A DNA stretch of 42,597 nt, from NCBI GenBank assembly GCA_028282405.1, contig JANQIA010000221.1:1-42597 (forward strand), read 5' to 3'. Positions 20,101-27,943 of the stretch are shown one piece after another (within the stretch, counting starts at the first letter, position 1; the number at the start of each line of letters is the position of its first letter). Origin of the DNA: Rhodovibrionaceae bacterium. GTDB lineage: Bacteria; Pseudomonadota; Alphaproteobacteria; Kiloniellales; DSM-21159. The notes beneath the pieces are model-generated. The model had not been told where the DNA came from and did no database searches. It saw nothing but the letters and a program-made list of their open reading frames with translations. Position numbers and translations under genes: made by a program.

Positions 20101-21361
20101 CTCTCAGCTCATCGATATCATTGTCTTCCCTTGCCCGCGCGTACATCACCTGGGTCAGGTGCCAGGGTTGCGTCAGAAAGGCGATCAACTCGGCATAGGC
20201 CTTGCGCAGCTTCCACTTGTCACTTTCCATCAACTTATCTGACTCGTTTACAAACTCCAGTGTGGCCAGGGCATTGTTCCAGAGTTTCCGCAACTGTACG
20301 CGCGCATCACCGAACGCGGTCGCAATGATCACTATGCGCTTGGTAAAGGCCTTGGCAGCAGCAGAGTTCCGATTATCTCCAAAAAGAGCGCGCCCGTGCT
20401 GCGCGACCACTTCACTTCTGGCAAGGCTCTCGAAGATCAGGTTCGAGTGATCCTGCTGTAGTTCCTTGTCGCTTTGTTCCCCGCCGGGCCGCGCCGCCTT
20501 GAGTGCTGCGAGGTTCGCTTGGCTCGTCGAGTCGCCTGCTGCGACGCTCGCTAACTCAGAAACGAATATGGAATAGGCGACATTAACAGCAGCGCTTCGC
20601 CAGAGCTTCTCAAACGCACCGTCTGTTGCCGGTCTCCACAAGCTCTCCCACGTCGTCAGATCATTGAGATCCTGGTCGGAAAGCGGCACCCCGAGATACT
20701 TCTTGTACGCGAGCCTCAAGAGCTCGCGCGATTGCTTGAGCCTGTCGAGATTTGCTCCTCTCCTGACCGAGACGCTCAACATCGTCTGCAGGTCATTGAC
20801 GGTGACCGGAAGGAAGGCCTCCTCCGCGGACGCCTCCTCCCAGATGCGCGTGTTCTCTTGATCGTGAAAAAAGACGATGGCGCGATCGTAAGCCTCAATG
20901 GCCAAACGGCCTTCCTCAATGAAGGGCTCCAGGTCCTCCTGGCCTGCGTCCTCGTAGAGATAAAGCACCCCGTTGACGCGGGCAGCAGCCTCCTGCCAAG
21001 TCTTCTTCTCATTGCGAACCCGAGAGCCATCCTTCGCTCTGCAGTTCGCCTCGTCTGGCCTCAAGATGTATCCTGGCTGATACCATGTACGATGACTGCG
21101 CATGCATTGGCGGATGGAGTCGTTCGGCCACTGCAGACGGTCGCGCAGCGAGACCAGGAGCGGCTTGGCGCCGATTGCCAGGGCCGCGAACTGCTCGATC
21201 TGCACGTGCTCGTGATCGGCCAGCGGGCCCTTGTAGACGTCAACGTCGATGCGAGCGACGGCGCAGCCGGCGAGCAGGACGGCCAGCATCAAGACGCTGC
21301 AACGGCACCAAGAGCCGCGCCAGGCCGGGTGCTTCTCGCCTAAGCCTCTTTGCGCGGTCAT
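17156..21361 (-). CDS. Giant predicted lipoprotein of unknown function (1401 residues)
   Basis: I do not recognise this gene. The product begins with a lipoprotein signal (SVLMLAVLLAGC, lipid-anchored Cys33), so it is probably tethered to a membrane facing the periplasm or the outer surface. The rest is highly charged and mainly helical. Coiled-coil-like Ala/Glu/Lys stretches lie around residues 665-710 (SAEAAVESAEAAKEEAEKR) and near the C-terminus (about 1300-1370). No enzymatic motif was seen. The ATG at 21361 overlaps the TGA of the upstream lipoprotein gene (ATGA), so the two are translationally coupled. Codon use looks less GC-biased than the neighbours by eye, which may indicate transfer. 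The gene is convergent with the acyl-CoA synthetase gene, 104 bases apart, with no clear terminator between. Confidence 0.8.
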   Translation of the reverse strand: MTAQRGLGEKHPAWRGSWCRCSVLMLAVLLAGCAVARIDVDVYKGPLADHEHVQIEQFAALAIGAKPLLVSLRDRLQWPNDSIRQCMRSHRTWYQPGYILRPDEANCRAKDGSRVRNEKKTWQEAAARVNGVLYLYEDAGQEDLEPFIEEGRLAIEAYDRAIVFFHDQENTRIWEEASAEEAFLPVTVNDLQTMLSVSVRRGANLDRLKQSRELLRLAYKKYLGVPLSDQDLNDLTTWESLWRPATDGAFEKLWRSAAVNVAYSIFVSELASVAAGDSTSQANLAALKAARPGGEQSDKELQQDHSNLIFESLARSEVVAQHGRALFGDNRNSAAAKAFTKRIVIIATAFGDARVQLRKLWNNALATLEFVNESDKLMESDKWKLRKAYAELIAFLTQPWHLTQVMYARAREDNDIDELRAWLEKREPEIWKEAKEFAKPNQEPRVRFPYREADASLAKVLYDPNQIEIAIKALEKADARFRAYGEVSFPGSSKLKELKQRTYGLVRGPTFRAAELTTFQARWQDVQAAASASGLERGRLPDGLETLIERYLLASAKLGGSRRDDDIAEKRDRLLEALVRFSKKVLFIADHELLLEVRPREGLSAELKGQLEQDQARYIRILQATGNSIRIQADELRHRRTHGEGLAAREPGERRAMAAALLRSNERALDFFRTRLSASVQSAEAAVESAEAAKEEAEKRVERVKALLAAAGVTDSGATAQLQMEPKRSGAEIDAELSALAPRWSAVALLEGSGSATSNDPTLLQGAVVNAASDDGMIDGATARTSLVAALDTEIADYPPALKDEPRLQLLKQARTYFAVEGVATLDQIAAGSATQVYDALRGKVLGKKPEIERRLKELLTDAKRLLQKAMNQQTKATGAREEAQANLKTLQARREEILKRAEKDGAGGDYGKFRGAIFAVFEQAVAAARQANPNGEDQNKITKAKQAVAKLALPQQPSAADLALDTPRKHSKEVLDDMIAALRHELLVATKEFGKESEPARFTAEALSIAYEHRAGMAYIRPPGAYLRSSFLATNLQDSPRLGWENMLTEHGLRTTPLIGWIYNDAVTDREKAKINAEIDKQFWQTINSVRVAGAGNTNYVMAKDDIGNWYVKKYAADAAPIIKSAKNLALFGLSGQFDSNLLKQVRQDDGTVGQGADAVDKKPTSAMGRLLEKHEKAYGKAVETDFAALQKLVNDAPTSTLVTTIKSAWSGNADIKQGARLTELSAELDAAAQETLPAANTKLDSLPAKPSTADRTERLYAALDEVAGLYPALRSKVDTIAFVDKASGELEERQNARATAERKLTEEKAASSPDDVIAMAEKTLSEATEAEKKAASDLESAKRAQQAALREAARVLRRHLQDFLGRREKAIQEYETAVVFIGDANNPSQSDSSKAAKTQ

Positions 21362-22023
21362 GAGGAGCCCGCGTGCGCCGGCGGCAGCGCCGCGTCGACG
21401 TCACGCTCCAAATCCTGCAGCTTCTGTCGCTCGCTGCGCAGCTCTATCAGCGCTTGGAAAAGCTTCTCGTCCAAGGCGTCATCCGCCTGGCTGGCGCGCG
21501 CCTCGGCGATGATGCCGAGCGACTCGTCAATCGCTTCGAAGAAGTCCTCCGGGCTCGAGCCCATGACCACGACCAGACGATGATCGCGGGGTGCTTCGCG
21601 GAAGCCTTCCGGCCCGAAGACCATCAGCCGACGGCCAGTTGTCAGTTTTGCCAGCTGCTCTGAGGCGCCAGCGTCAATCCGAACACCGCCGGTCTTCTCT
21701 TCCTCGAAGCCAACGCTGGAGCTCAGCGAGTCGATCAGGGGGGCTGGAACCCAACCGCTGGCGAACCGCATGAAGCTGATGAAGCTGGCTTGCCCGTGCA
21801 GGCGGATACGATAGACGGTGGGCGGCAGCTGCTCCTGCGGATCGAAGGCGCCAAGGTAGTAGGTCTGCTGGATTTCCTGCGAGGGAGTGTTCGCGCCCAG
21901 CACCGTCGCCCCGACACTGCTGCCGATGATCTCTCCGGTAGTGCAGCCCGTGAGCCAAAGCCCCAAAAGACCGAGCACCGACGCAACCCGACGCCTCGTT
22001 CGGCAATCACCCTCTTGCCGCAT
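21358..22023 (-). CDS. Small predicted lipoprotein of unknown function
   Basis: This 221-residue protein has a lipoprotein signal peptide (VLGLLGLWLTGC, Cys27) and then TTGEIIGSSVGATVLGAN, a glycine-rich start common in outer-membrane lipoproteins. The body has a predicted beta-rich middle (YRIRLHGQASFISFMRF, RLMVFGPEGF, HRLVVVMGSS) and a helical, charged C-terminus with LRSERQKLQDLERDVD. No family was recognised. A TTG at 22041 is in frame, but the ATG at 22023 is preferred because GGGGGGAGAAGG lies directly before it. It is the first gene of a two-gene operon with the 1401-residue lipoprotein, and the two probably form one complex (inference). Confidence 0.8.
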   Translation of the reverse strand: MRQEGDCRTRRRVASVLGLLGLWLTGCTTGEIIGSSVGATVLGANTPSQEIQQTYYLGAFDPQEQLPPTVYRIRLHGQASFISFMRFASGWVPAPLIDSLSSSVGFEEEKTGGVRIDAGASEQLAKLTTGRRLMVFGPEGFREAPRDHRLVVVMGSSPEDFFEAIDESLGIIAEARASQADDALDEKLFQALIELRSERQKLQDLERDVDAALPPAHAGSS

Positions 22024-22092
22024 CACCTTCTCCCCCCACAAATTCTGCTTATTGTTTTTGTTCTCCAGAAAAAATACACGACCAACGGTAGT

Positions 22093-22122
22093 ATACTATT
22101 TCAAATAAATTTATCGCGTCAA
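22093..22122 (-). promoter_or_regulatory. Candidate sigma70-type promoter of the lipoprotein pair
   Basis: On the minus strand TTGACG (22117-22122) and TAGTAT (22093-22098) are separated by 18 bases in a markedly AT-rich patch, about 70 bases before the ATG at 22023. The rest of the gap up to 22261 holds no gene; a GC-rich stretch near 22185-22215 could form secondary structure, but no convincing terminator was found. Confidence 0.5.
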
Positions 22123-22261
22123 CAGTCGCCTCTTGGTGGTTCCATCTTTCGTCGATTTCTCCAATGAAGTTCGCCTTATCGCGGGCTCTGCCCAGCCGGG
22201 GGCGCGGGCCCGTGAGACATCAGTGCAGGCGATTCTCTCTGGAAACGAACCGACCTAGCGG

Positions 22262-22951
22262 TCAGCTCTTCCGGCGCTGGACGAGGTTGAAGCTGATGCT
22301 GATGCGCACGCCGGCGTCGCCCTCGGCCTCGCTCAGGTTGGGCTCGACCTCGTGGGATAGCCAGGCGGGGAAGAGGATGAGGCGCCCTTCGACCGGCTCG
22401 AAATAGACCTCGGTCCAATTGTGCGCCTGCTGGCGCCCCTCCGCGTGAATGCGCGGCCTGAGCATCTGCGCCTGCACCCGCGGGTCGGTGAAGTAAATGC
22501 GGCCCGAGCTCTCCGGCGCTTGGATGTAGTAGACCCCGCTCCAGATCACGCCCGGGTGGACGTGTGTCCGATTGAAGGCATGCCGCGGGCTGATGTTGGC
22601 CCACATATTGTCGATCGCAGGCACGAAATCCGGATCGTAGGCCTGGTCCTGATAGACTCCGCCGGCGGCCTCCAGCACCTGGGTCGACAACTCGGCGAAC
22701 TCATCGCGCCGATTGAGATCGTCCTGGCTGTGCCAAGCGCCGGCCTGCTTGACGTTGGAGCGATGCAGCCCGTCCGCATCCTGCTCGCGCATGGCGTAGA
22801 TCGCCTGCTTCAGCGCCTGGTTCAACGCGGCGCCACCGGGCACGTCCGTGAAATAGATGTACGTCGGAAAGTAGGCTTCCCGTTTCAGAAGGTCGCTCAC
22901 GCCTGCCCCTTCGGCCATCCCTGCCCCGGCTTCTTGCCCGATCGCCGCCAC
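22262..22951 (-). CDS. 2OG-Fe(II) oxygenase family protein (2OG-FeII_Oxy_5-like)
   Basis: This is a putative 2-oxoglutarate/Fe(II)-dependent dioxygenase of up to 229 residues, matching the TIGR02466/2OG-FeII_Oxy_5 pattern. The core shows THVHPGVIWSGVYYIQAP (His130, His132), RIYFTDPR, LFPAWLSHEVEPN (His200) and GVRISISFN (Arg216), consistent with iron- and 2OG-binding residues in a double-stranded beta-helix; the exact iron ligands are inferred. The GTG at 22951 directly abuts the stop of the adaptor gene; the ATG at 22918, preceded by GGGGCAGGG, is an equally good start. It is the last gene of the run that begins at 29842. The substrate is unknown; the giant secreted protein is a possible target. 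Confidence 0.82.
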   Translation of the reverse strand: MAAIGQEAGAGMAEGAGVSDLLKREAYFPTYIYFTDVPGGAALNQALKQAIYAMREQDADGLHRSNVKQAGAWHSQDDLNRRDEFAELSTQVLEAAGGVYQDQAYDPDFVPAIDNMWANISPRHAFNRTHVHPGVIWSGVYYIQAPESSGRIYFTDPRVQAQMLRPRIHAEGRQQAHNWTEVYFEPVEGRLILFPAWLSHEVEPNLSEAEGDAGVRISISFNLVQRRKS

Positions 22952-23821
22952 TCAGTCGAGGGCGGCCGCGTCCTGCAGAAAGAGCACGCTACAGCGAATA
23001 CCAGCCGGCAGGGCTTCGTCGCTGTTGTCGAGCTTGAGGCGCACCCCGAAGGTCCCGCTTGCCGCATCGAAGACGCGATCGACGACCGAAACGACCGCCT
23101 CGTAGCGACCGCCGATCGGCTGCACCGGCTCAACGATGGCCTTCTGGTTCAGGGCGATCTCGCCGTAGCGGCGCACGGGCACGAAGACTTCGACGTTGAG
23201 CTCGTCGATGCGCGCCAGGCTGAGCAGCGGCGCCTGCTCGTGAATGTACTCCCCAGCCGCCTTGCTGACCTCTGTGACGATGCCGTCGATCGGGCTGCGG
23301 ATGGTGCGGCGCTCCAGGTTCGCCTCGGCCAGTGCCAGCTCCACCTTCGCCACCTTTCGGCGGAGCGTGGCGGACTCCACGTCGAGCGCGGAGATCTCCT
23401 CTTCCACCATGGCCTCGTCGCGCGCCTGGTCGGAAACGATGCGTCGTTGAAAGAGCTTCTCGGCGCGCTCCGCCTCCTCCCGCAGGTAGGCCAGGCGGGC
23501 CTCGCGGGAGCGCACGTCCACATCCTGCTCCGCCTCGATACGGGCCAAGTCGACGGCCAGCGTCTCCAGGCTGGCCTCCAGGCGGGCCAGGACCTGGCCC
23601 TTGATGACGTGGTCGCCACGCGTGACCTGAATCTCCTCGAGGATGCCTTCGTCGGCGCTGCCGATCTGGGCGATGGTGGTCGGCTCGATCGTGCAGTCGA
23701 GGGCCTGCTGTTGCTCATCGAGCGACTGCGCGCCACCCGGAGACGACAGCGTCAGCCAGAGCGGCAACAGCGCCAGGCCGGCAACGCCAAGCCGAAGAGA
23801 GGTTTTCTTGCTCATCATCAT
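22952..23821 (-). CDS. HlyD-family periplasmic adaptor protein
   Basis: This 289-residue membrane-fusion-type adaptor has a signal peptide (LRLGVAGLALLPLWLTLSS, likely cleaved after GGA-Q or AQ-S) and is predicted periplasmic. A biotinyl-lipoyl-like half (ILEEIQVTRGDHVIKGQVLARLEA) is followed by a helical hairpin (about 90-175, with repeated Glu/Arg/Ala heptads), the second lipoyl half (IRSPIDGIVTEVSKAAGEYI) and a beta-barrel segment. It is shorter than most RND or type I adaptors. The start is one of three ATG codons at 23821, 23818 and 23815; the first overlaps the SecA-like stop as ATGA. An adaptor without its own pump or channel in the window suggests it serves the neighbouring fusion proteins. 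Confidence 0.9.
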   Translation of the reverse strand: MMMSKKTSLRLGVAGLALLPLWLTLSSPGGAQSLDEQQQALDCTIEPTTIAQIGSADEGILEEIQVTRGDHVIKGQVLARLEASLETLAVDLARIEAEQDVDVRSREARLAYLREEAERAEKLFQRRIVSDQARDEAMVEEEISALDVESATLRRKVAKVELALAEANLERRTIRSPIDGIVTEVSKAAGEYIHEQAPLLSLARIDELNVEVFVPVRRYGEIALNQKAIVEPVQPIGGRYEAVVSVVDRVFDAASGTFGVRLKLDNSDEALPAGIRCSVLFLQDAAALD

Positions 23822-25782
23822 TCGGACCGTCCGGTGAAGGCGAGAGTGGTGCCCAGGCGCTCGTCCCAGGCCAGCAGCTCCCGCCGCATGCGGGCATAGC
23901 GCCGCTCCATGGTGCGCTGCGCGTTGTCGAAGAGCTGCTTGCCGAGCCAGGGGGCGAGCGGCGAGCCACTCAGGCGCATGCCGGACTCGGCGATCAGCGG
24001 ATCTTCCAGAGAGAGCGCAATCTCGATGTGCCCCGGCTCGCCTTGCCGGCCGCAGCGCCCGAAAAGCTGCCGGTCGATGCGCGCCGAGTCGTGCCGTTCC
24101 GACATGATGATATGCAGCCCGCCGCGCTCGGCGACGCCGGGCCCGAGCCGAATGTCGACCCCACGCCCGGCCATGTTGGTGGCTACCGTCACGCGGCCCG
24201 GCTGCCCGGCCTCGGCGATGATCTCGGCTTCGTGCGCGTTCTGCGCTGCGCTTAGGACCCGGTGGGCGATACCGGCCTCTTCCAGGTAGCGGCTCGCTTC
24301 CTCCGAGGCGGCCACCGAGCGCGTGCCGATCAAGACGGGCACCTGGGCTTCGGACAGAGCCTTGCTGCGCGCGACGATGTGGCGCCACTTCTCATCCATG
24401 CTCTCGAAGATGCGGGTGGGCGCGTAGACCCGCGCCATAGGCCGATTGGTTTCGATGGATGCCACGGGAAGACGATAGACGCTCCAAAGCTCGCGCCGGG
24501 CTTCCCGCGCCGTGCCGGTCATGCCGGCCAGCCGGCGATAGCGGCGGAAGAAGCGCTGATAGGTCATGCGGGCTAAGGGGACGCTCTGCCCCGTCACCGT
24601 GCAGCCCTCCTTGCTCTCGATCATCTGATGCAGACCTTCGCCCCAGGCGCGATCGGGCATCACGCGCCCGGTGTATTCGTCGATGATCGCGATCTTATCA
24701 TCGCGCACCAGATAGTGCTCGTCGCGATGAAAGAGATGCAATGCGGCCAAGGCGTTGCGCGCCATCTCCTCCCGATAGAGGCTGCCGCGCCAGGGGCCGC
24801 CGAGGGCCTCGCCGGCCTCGCTCAAAGCGGCCTCACCTGTTTCGGTCAGCTCGATCTGCCGCTTGTCCCGCCGAATGACGAACTCGCGGCCCAGGTCGAA
24901 GGGGGCGACCATGCGCAAGACCTCCTCAGCGCGCCGCCGCTCGCTCTCCGGATCGCTCTTGCCGGAGATGATCAGCGGCGTGCGGGCCTCGTCGATCAGC
25001 ACGCTGTCCGCCTCGTCGACGATGGCGAAGTGCAGGCCGCGCATCACCGGCTGGGTAGCCGGCTCCGCCATCTCGTGCAGGCGGGCCAGCTTGCCGCGCA
25101 GATTGCTGTTGCGGAAGCCGAGCGCGATGCGGTCGCGCAGGTAGTCGAAGGCCGCTTCCTTGTTGGTGCAATAGACGATGTCGGCGCGATAGGCTTCGCG
25201 CCGCTCGGCATGGTCCATGCCGCCGACCACGACGGCAACGCGCAGCCCCAAGCCCTGGTAGATCAGCGCCATCAAGGTCTTGTCGCGCTGAGCCAGGTAG
25301 TCGTTCACCGTGACCACATGCACGGGGATGCGGGCCAGCGCCGCCGTCGCCGCCGCCAAGGTCGCGGTCAAGGTCTTGCCCTCGCCCGTCTCCAGCTCGG
25401 CGATCATGCCTTGCAGCAGCGCATAGCCGCCCTTGACCTGAACGTCGTAGTGAAAGAGGCCGGTTCTACGCCGCGCGACTTCACGGACGGCGGCGAAAGC
25501 AGCGGCCACGGTCTCGTCGCGGAAGCCGCCGCGGATGAGCTGCCGCCGCAGGTCCTCGACGAAACCGCGCAGGACCGGTTCGCCCATCCCCTCCAGCTCC
25601 TCGCGCCGGGCGTTGACCTTGCCGACGAAACGATGGACCCGGGTCCGGCGCAATGGCGCGGCAAGTCCTTTTCCGAGCCCGACCAGCGCGCCCGTCGTTC
25701 TGCGCTCCCAGTTCGACGGACGATCCGGCCTCTCGGGATAGAGGCTGTGTCTCGGCAGTGTCAGTTGCGAGGAGGCGGCCAT
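23818..25782 (-). CDS. SecA-like ATPase lacking the C-terminal region
   Basis: This is a 654-residue homologue of the SecA preprotein translocase motor (typically about 830-900 residues). It has NBD1 with TGEGKTLTA (132-140), the VTVNDYLAQRD motif, VDEADSVLIDEARTPLIISG, a reduced preprotein cross-linking region, and NBD2 with GMTGTA, IGTRSV, ATNMAGRGVDIRLG and GRCGRQGEPG. It ends just after NAQRTMERRYARMRRELLAWDE, where SecA begins its long scaffold helix, so the two-helix finger, wing domain and zinc-binding tail are missing. The ATPase motifs look intact. The start ATG at 25782 lies 4 bases after the stop of the M50-HlyD gene. The 5'-extended open frame is shadow. It is likely an accessory motor dedicated to the cluster, not the housekeeping SecA. 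Confidence 0.9.
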   Translation of the reverse strand: MAASSQLTLPRHSLYPERPDRPSNWERRTTGALVGLGKGLAAPLRRTRVHRFVGKVNARREELEGMGEPVLRGFVEDLRRQLIRGGFRDETVAAAFAAVREVARRRTGLFHYDVQVKGGYALLQGMIAELETGEGKTLTATLAAATAALARIPVHVVTVNDYLAQRDKTLMALIYQGLGLRVAVVVGGMDHAERREAYRADIVYCTNKEAAFDYLRDRIALGFRNSNLRGKLARLHEMAEPATQPVMRGLHFAIVDEADSVLIDEARTPLIISGKSDPESERRRAEEVLRMVAPFDLGREFVIRRDKRQIELTETGEAALSEAGEALGGPWRGSLYREEMARNALAALHLFHRDEHYLVRDDKIAIIDEYTGRVMPDRAWGEGLHQMIESKEGCTVTGQSVPLARMTYQRFFRRYRRLAGMTGTAREARRELWSVYRLPVASIETNRPMARVYAPTRIFESMDEKWRHIVARSKALSEAQVPVLIGTRSVAASEEASRYLEEAGIAHRVLSAAQNAHEAEIIAEAGQPGRVTVATNMAGRGVDIRLGPGVAERGGLHIIMSERHDSARIDRQLFGRCGRQGEPGHIEIALSLEDPLIAESGMRLSGSPLAPWLGKQLFDNAQRTMERRYARMRRELLAWDERLGTTLAFTGRSE

Positions 25783-25786
25783 GGCG

Positions 25787-27934
25787 TCACAGGCTGAAGC
25801 GGCTGAGGAAGAGCTGCCGGAGCTGGCGATAGAGCTGATAGGCCAGCGGCCGTTCTCCGTGGTCGAAGCGCACGAAGACGCGGGCCCCGACACCGGTGGC
25901 GGCGATGGGCTCAGCGAGCCTGAGATCGAGCTGATAGAGCAGCTCGAGCGCCGTCTGCCCGCTGGGATCGCTCGGGTCGACGGAGATCTGGCCACCGCCC
26001 TCGGTGGCGAAGGCAGGGCTGGGAAGCTGATCGGTGACGAAAGGCATCTCCCGGATGACCTCGGCCGGCAAGACCTGGGAGAAACGGTCGGCAAAGCGAA
26101 CGCGCACCTCGCCGGTTTGCCCACGCACCAGGTCGATGGCGCTCTGCGGGACAACCACCCGCACTAGCGGGTCGGCGAGATTGGCAACATAGCCGACCGA
26201 CTCGCCCTTCTGCAGATAGAGGCCTTCCAAGTCGGTGGCCGTCCCCGTGAGGAAGCGCCCACCGGCGGGGCTGCGAACGGTCATCTGCTCGGCCCGAGCC
26301 AGGTTGAGCGCCAGCTCCGCTTCCGAGTGCTTGATCCGCTCGGCGACCACGCGGGCCTCAGCCAAGTCGACAACCCGCAGCGCGTCATAGCGCAGGCGCA
26401 GCTCGGCAAGCTCCGCCTCGACCACCCGAACCCGCGCCGGCAGCAGCGGGTCGCGAAGCTGCAAGAGCGGCTGGCCTTGCGCCACCACGCTGCCCGGGGT
26501 CGCCAAGATCTCGGTCACCACGCCGTCGGCGCTCGCGTTGACCAAGGTCTCCTCCTCGGCCCAGACCACCCCCTCCGAGACCGTGCCGAAGGGAATCGGC
26601 ACCACGGCGACCAGCGCCGTCACGATGACCGCCACGACCCCCGTCACGACGAAGGCGCGCGGACGCTGCTCGCGCAGCACCGGGCTGTTGAAGAGAAAGG
26701 CGCAGGACTTCAGCAAGGGCCAGACGAACATCATCATCCCGGCCCAGATGCCGAGAATGACGCCGACAACGAAGAACTCCGAGGCGACGAAGACGATGAT
26801 CGTGAAGGTGATGAAGAGGCGGTAGCAGAAGGCAGCGATGGCGTAGAAGAAGAACCAACCGGCCTCCCCCGGCGCGGTCACCGGAGAGATCGCATTGTCG
26901 ACGCCGAAGAGATAGCGCTGGATGAGGTAGCCGATGTAGCGGTTGGAGCGCGGGCCGAGATTGGGGATTTCGATCAGATCGGCCAGCACATAGTAGCCGT
27001 CGAAGCGCAGCAGCGGGTTGCCGTTGAACAGCAGGGTCGAGACACCGCCGATCAGCATGACGTTGAAGGCGAAGGCCTTGAGCAGACCGTCCTCGAGATT
27101 GAGCCAGAGAAAGAGCGCCAAAGCGGCGAGCAGCAGCTCGACCATCATGCCGGCCGAGCCGACCAGCGCGCGGTGCCACTTGCTGGGAAAGGATGAGACC
27201 GAGGTCGCGTCAACGTAAGGCACCGGCATGAAGACGAGGAACATCACCCCCATCTCGTGCACCTCGCCGCCGCCGACCTTGGCGGCGTAGCCGTGGCCCA
27301 GCTCGTGCAGCGCTTTGACGAAGGGATAGGTAATCGCCAGCAGCAGCAGGCTTTCGGTCGCCAGCACGCGGTCGGCGATGTTGTCGGTCAGCGCCGGCCA
27401 GTGCATCACGGCCAGCACGGTCGCCGAACCGGTAATCGCCAGGAAGAGCAGCAGCCCAAACCAGGAAAAGAAAGGCCGGACGAAGGGTAGCGTGACCGTG
27501 AGGAAACGGTCCGGGTCGATCAACGGCAGCCGCATGGCCAGCGGATTCATGAACTTCTGCAGCAGCTTGCGGCGCTGCTGCTTGTCGGCCCGCGCCGCCA
27601 TCTCCTGCAGGTCGGGGCTGCTGTCGCCTAGCAGAATGTCCGCGTGGTGCAACTGGGCGAGCAGCCGGATGACCTCGTCTTGGGTCAGGTTGTCGTCGCC
27701 CAGGCGGTCGCTGGCCAGCTCCCAGATCTCCTCCACCGTGCGCCGACCGTCCATCAAGCTGATCAGCAGGTGCGCCTCGGGCGTGAAGCGGTGATGCCGG
27801 CCGGACGCCCGGTCGCGCACCACGTACCAGCGCTGGCCGCGGAAGCTGTGACGATGGATGCGGGCATGGGGCCGCAGGGCGGGCCTGAGCTGAGCCACCC
27901 GGTACCAAGAGGAGCTTCGTAAGCTCATCGACAT
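25787..27934 (-). CDS. PqqD-like / M50 metalloprotease / HlyD fusion membrane protein
   Basis: This 715-residue protein has three parts. Residues about 28-102 form a PqqD-like winged-helix domain (YVVRDRASGRHHRFTPEAHL, LMDGRRTVEEIWE), the fold used as a peptide recognition element. Residues about 155-445 form a multi-pass site-2-protease-like domain with the zinc motif HELGH (210-214) and FDGYYVLAD (311-319). From about 450 a periplasmic HlyD-like part follows, with lipoyl halves (VNASADGVVTEILATPGSVV and TVRSPAGGRFL) and a short hairpin. The ATG at 27934 has AAAGG 6 bases upstream and follows the GAF-HlyD stop by 9 bases. Inference: it binds a substrate in the cytoplasm, cleaves or holds it in the membrane, and links to the adaptor. 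Confidence 0.88.
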   Translation of the reverse strand: MSMSLRSSSWYRVAQLRPALRPHARIHRHSFRGQRWYVVRDRASGRHHRFTPEAHLLISLMDGRRTVEEIWELASDRLGDDNLTQDEVIRLLAQLHHADILLGDSSPDLQEMAARADKQQRRKLLQKFMNPLAMRLPLIDPDRFLTVTLPFVRPFFSWFGLLLFLAITGSATVLAVMHWPALTDNIADRVLATESLLLLAITYPFVKALHELGHGYAAKVGGGEVHEMGVMFLVFMPVPYVDATSVSSFPSKWHRALVGSAGMMVELLLAALALFLWLNLEDGLLKAFAFNVMLIGGVSTLLFNGNPLLRFDGYYVLADLIEIPNLGPRSNRYIGYLIQRYLFGVDNAISPVTAPGEAGWFFFYAIAAFCYRLFITFTIIVFVASEFFVVGVILGIWAGMMMFVWPLLKSCAFLFNSPVLREQRPRAFVVTGVVAVIVTALVAVVPIPFGTVSEGVVWAEEETLVNASADGVVTEILATPGSVVAQGQPLLQLRDPLLPARVRVVEAELAELRLRYDALRVVDLAEARVVAERIKHSEAELALNLARAEQMTVRSPAGGRFLTGTATDLEGLYLQKGESVGYVANLADPLVRVVVPQSAIDLVRGQTGEVRVRFADRFSQVLPAEVIREMPFVTDQLPSPAFATEGGGQISVDPSDPSGQTALELLYQLDLRLAEPIAATGVGARVFVRFDHGERPLAYQLYRQLRQLFLSRFSL

Positions 27935-27943
27935 AGCGTGCCT

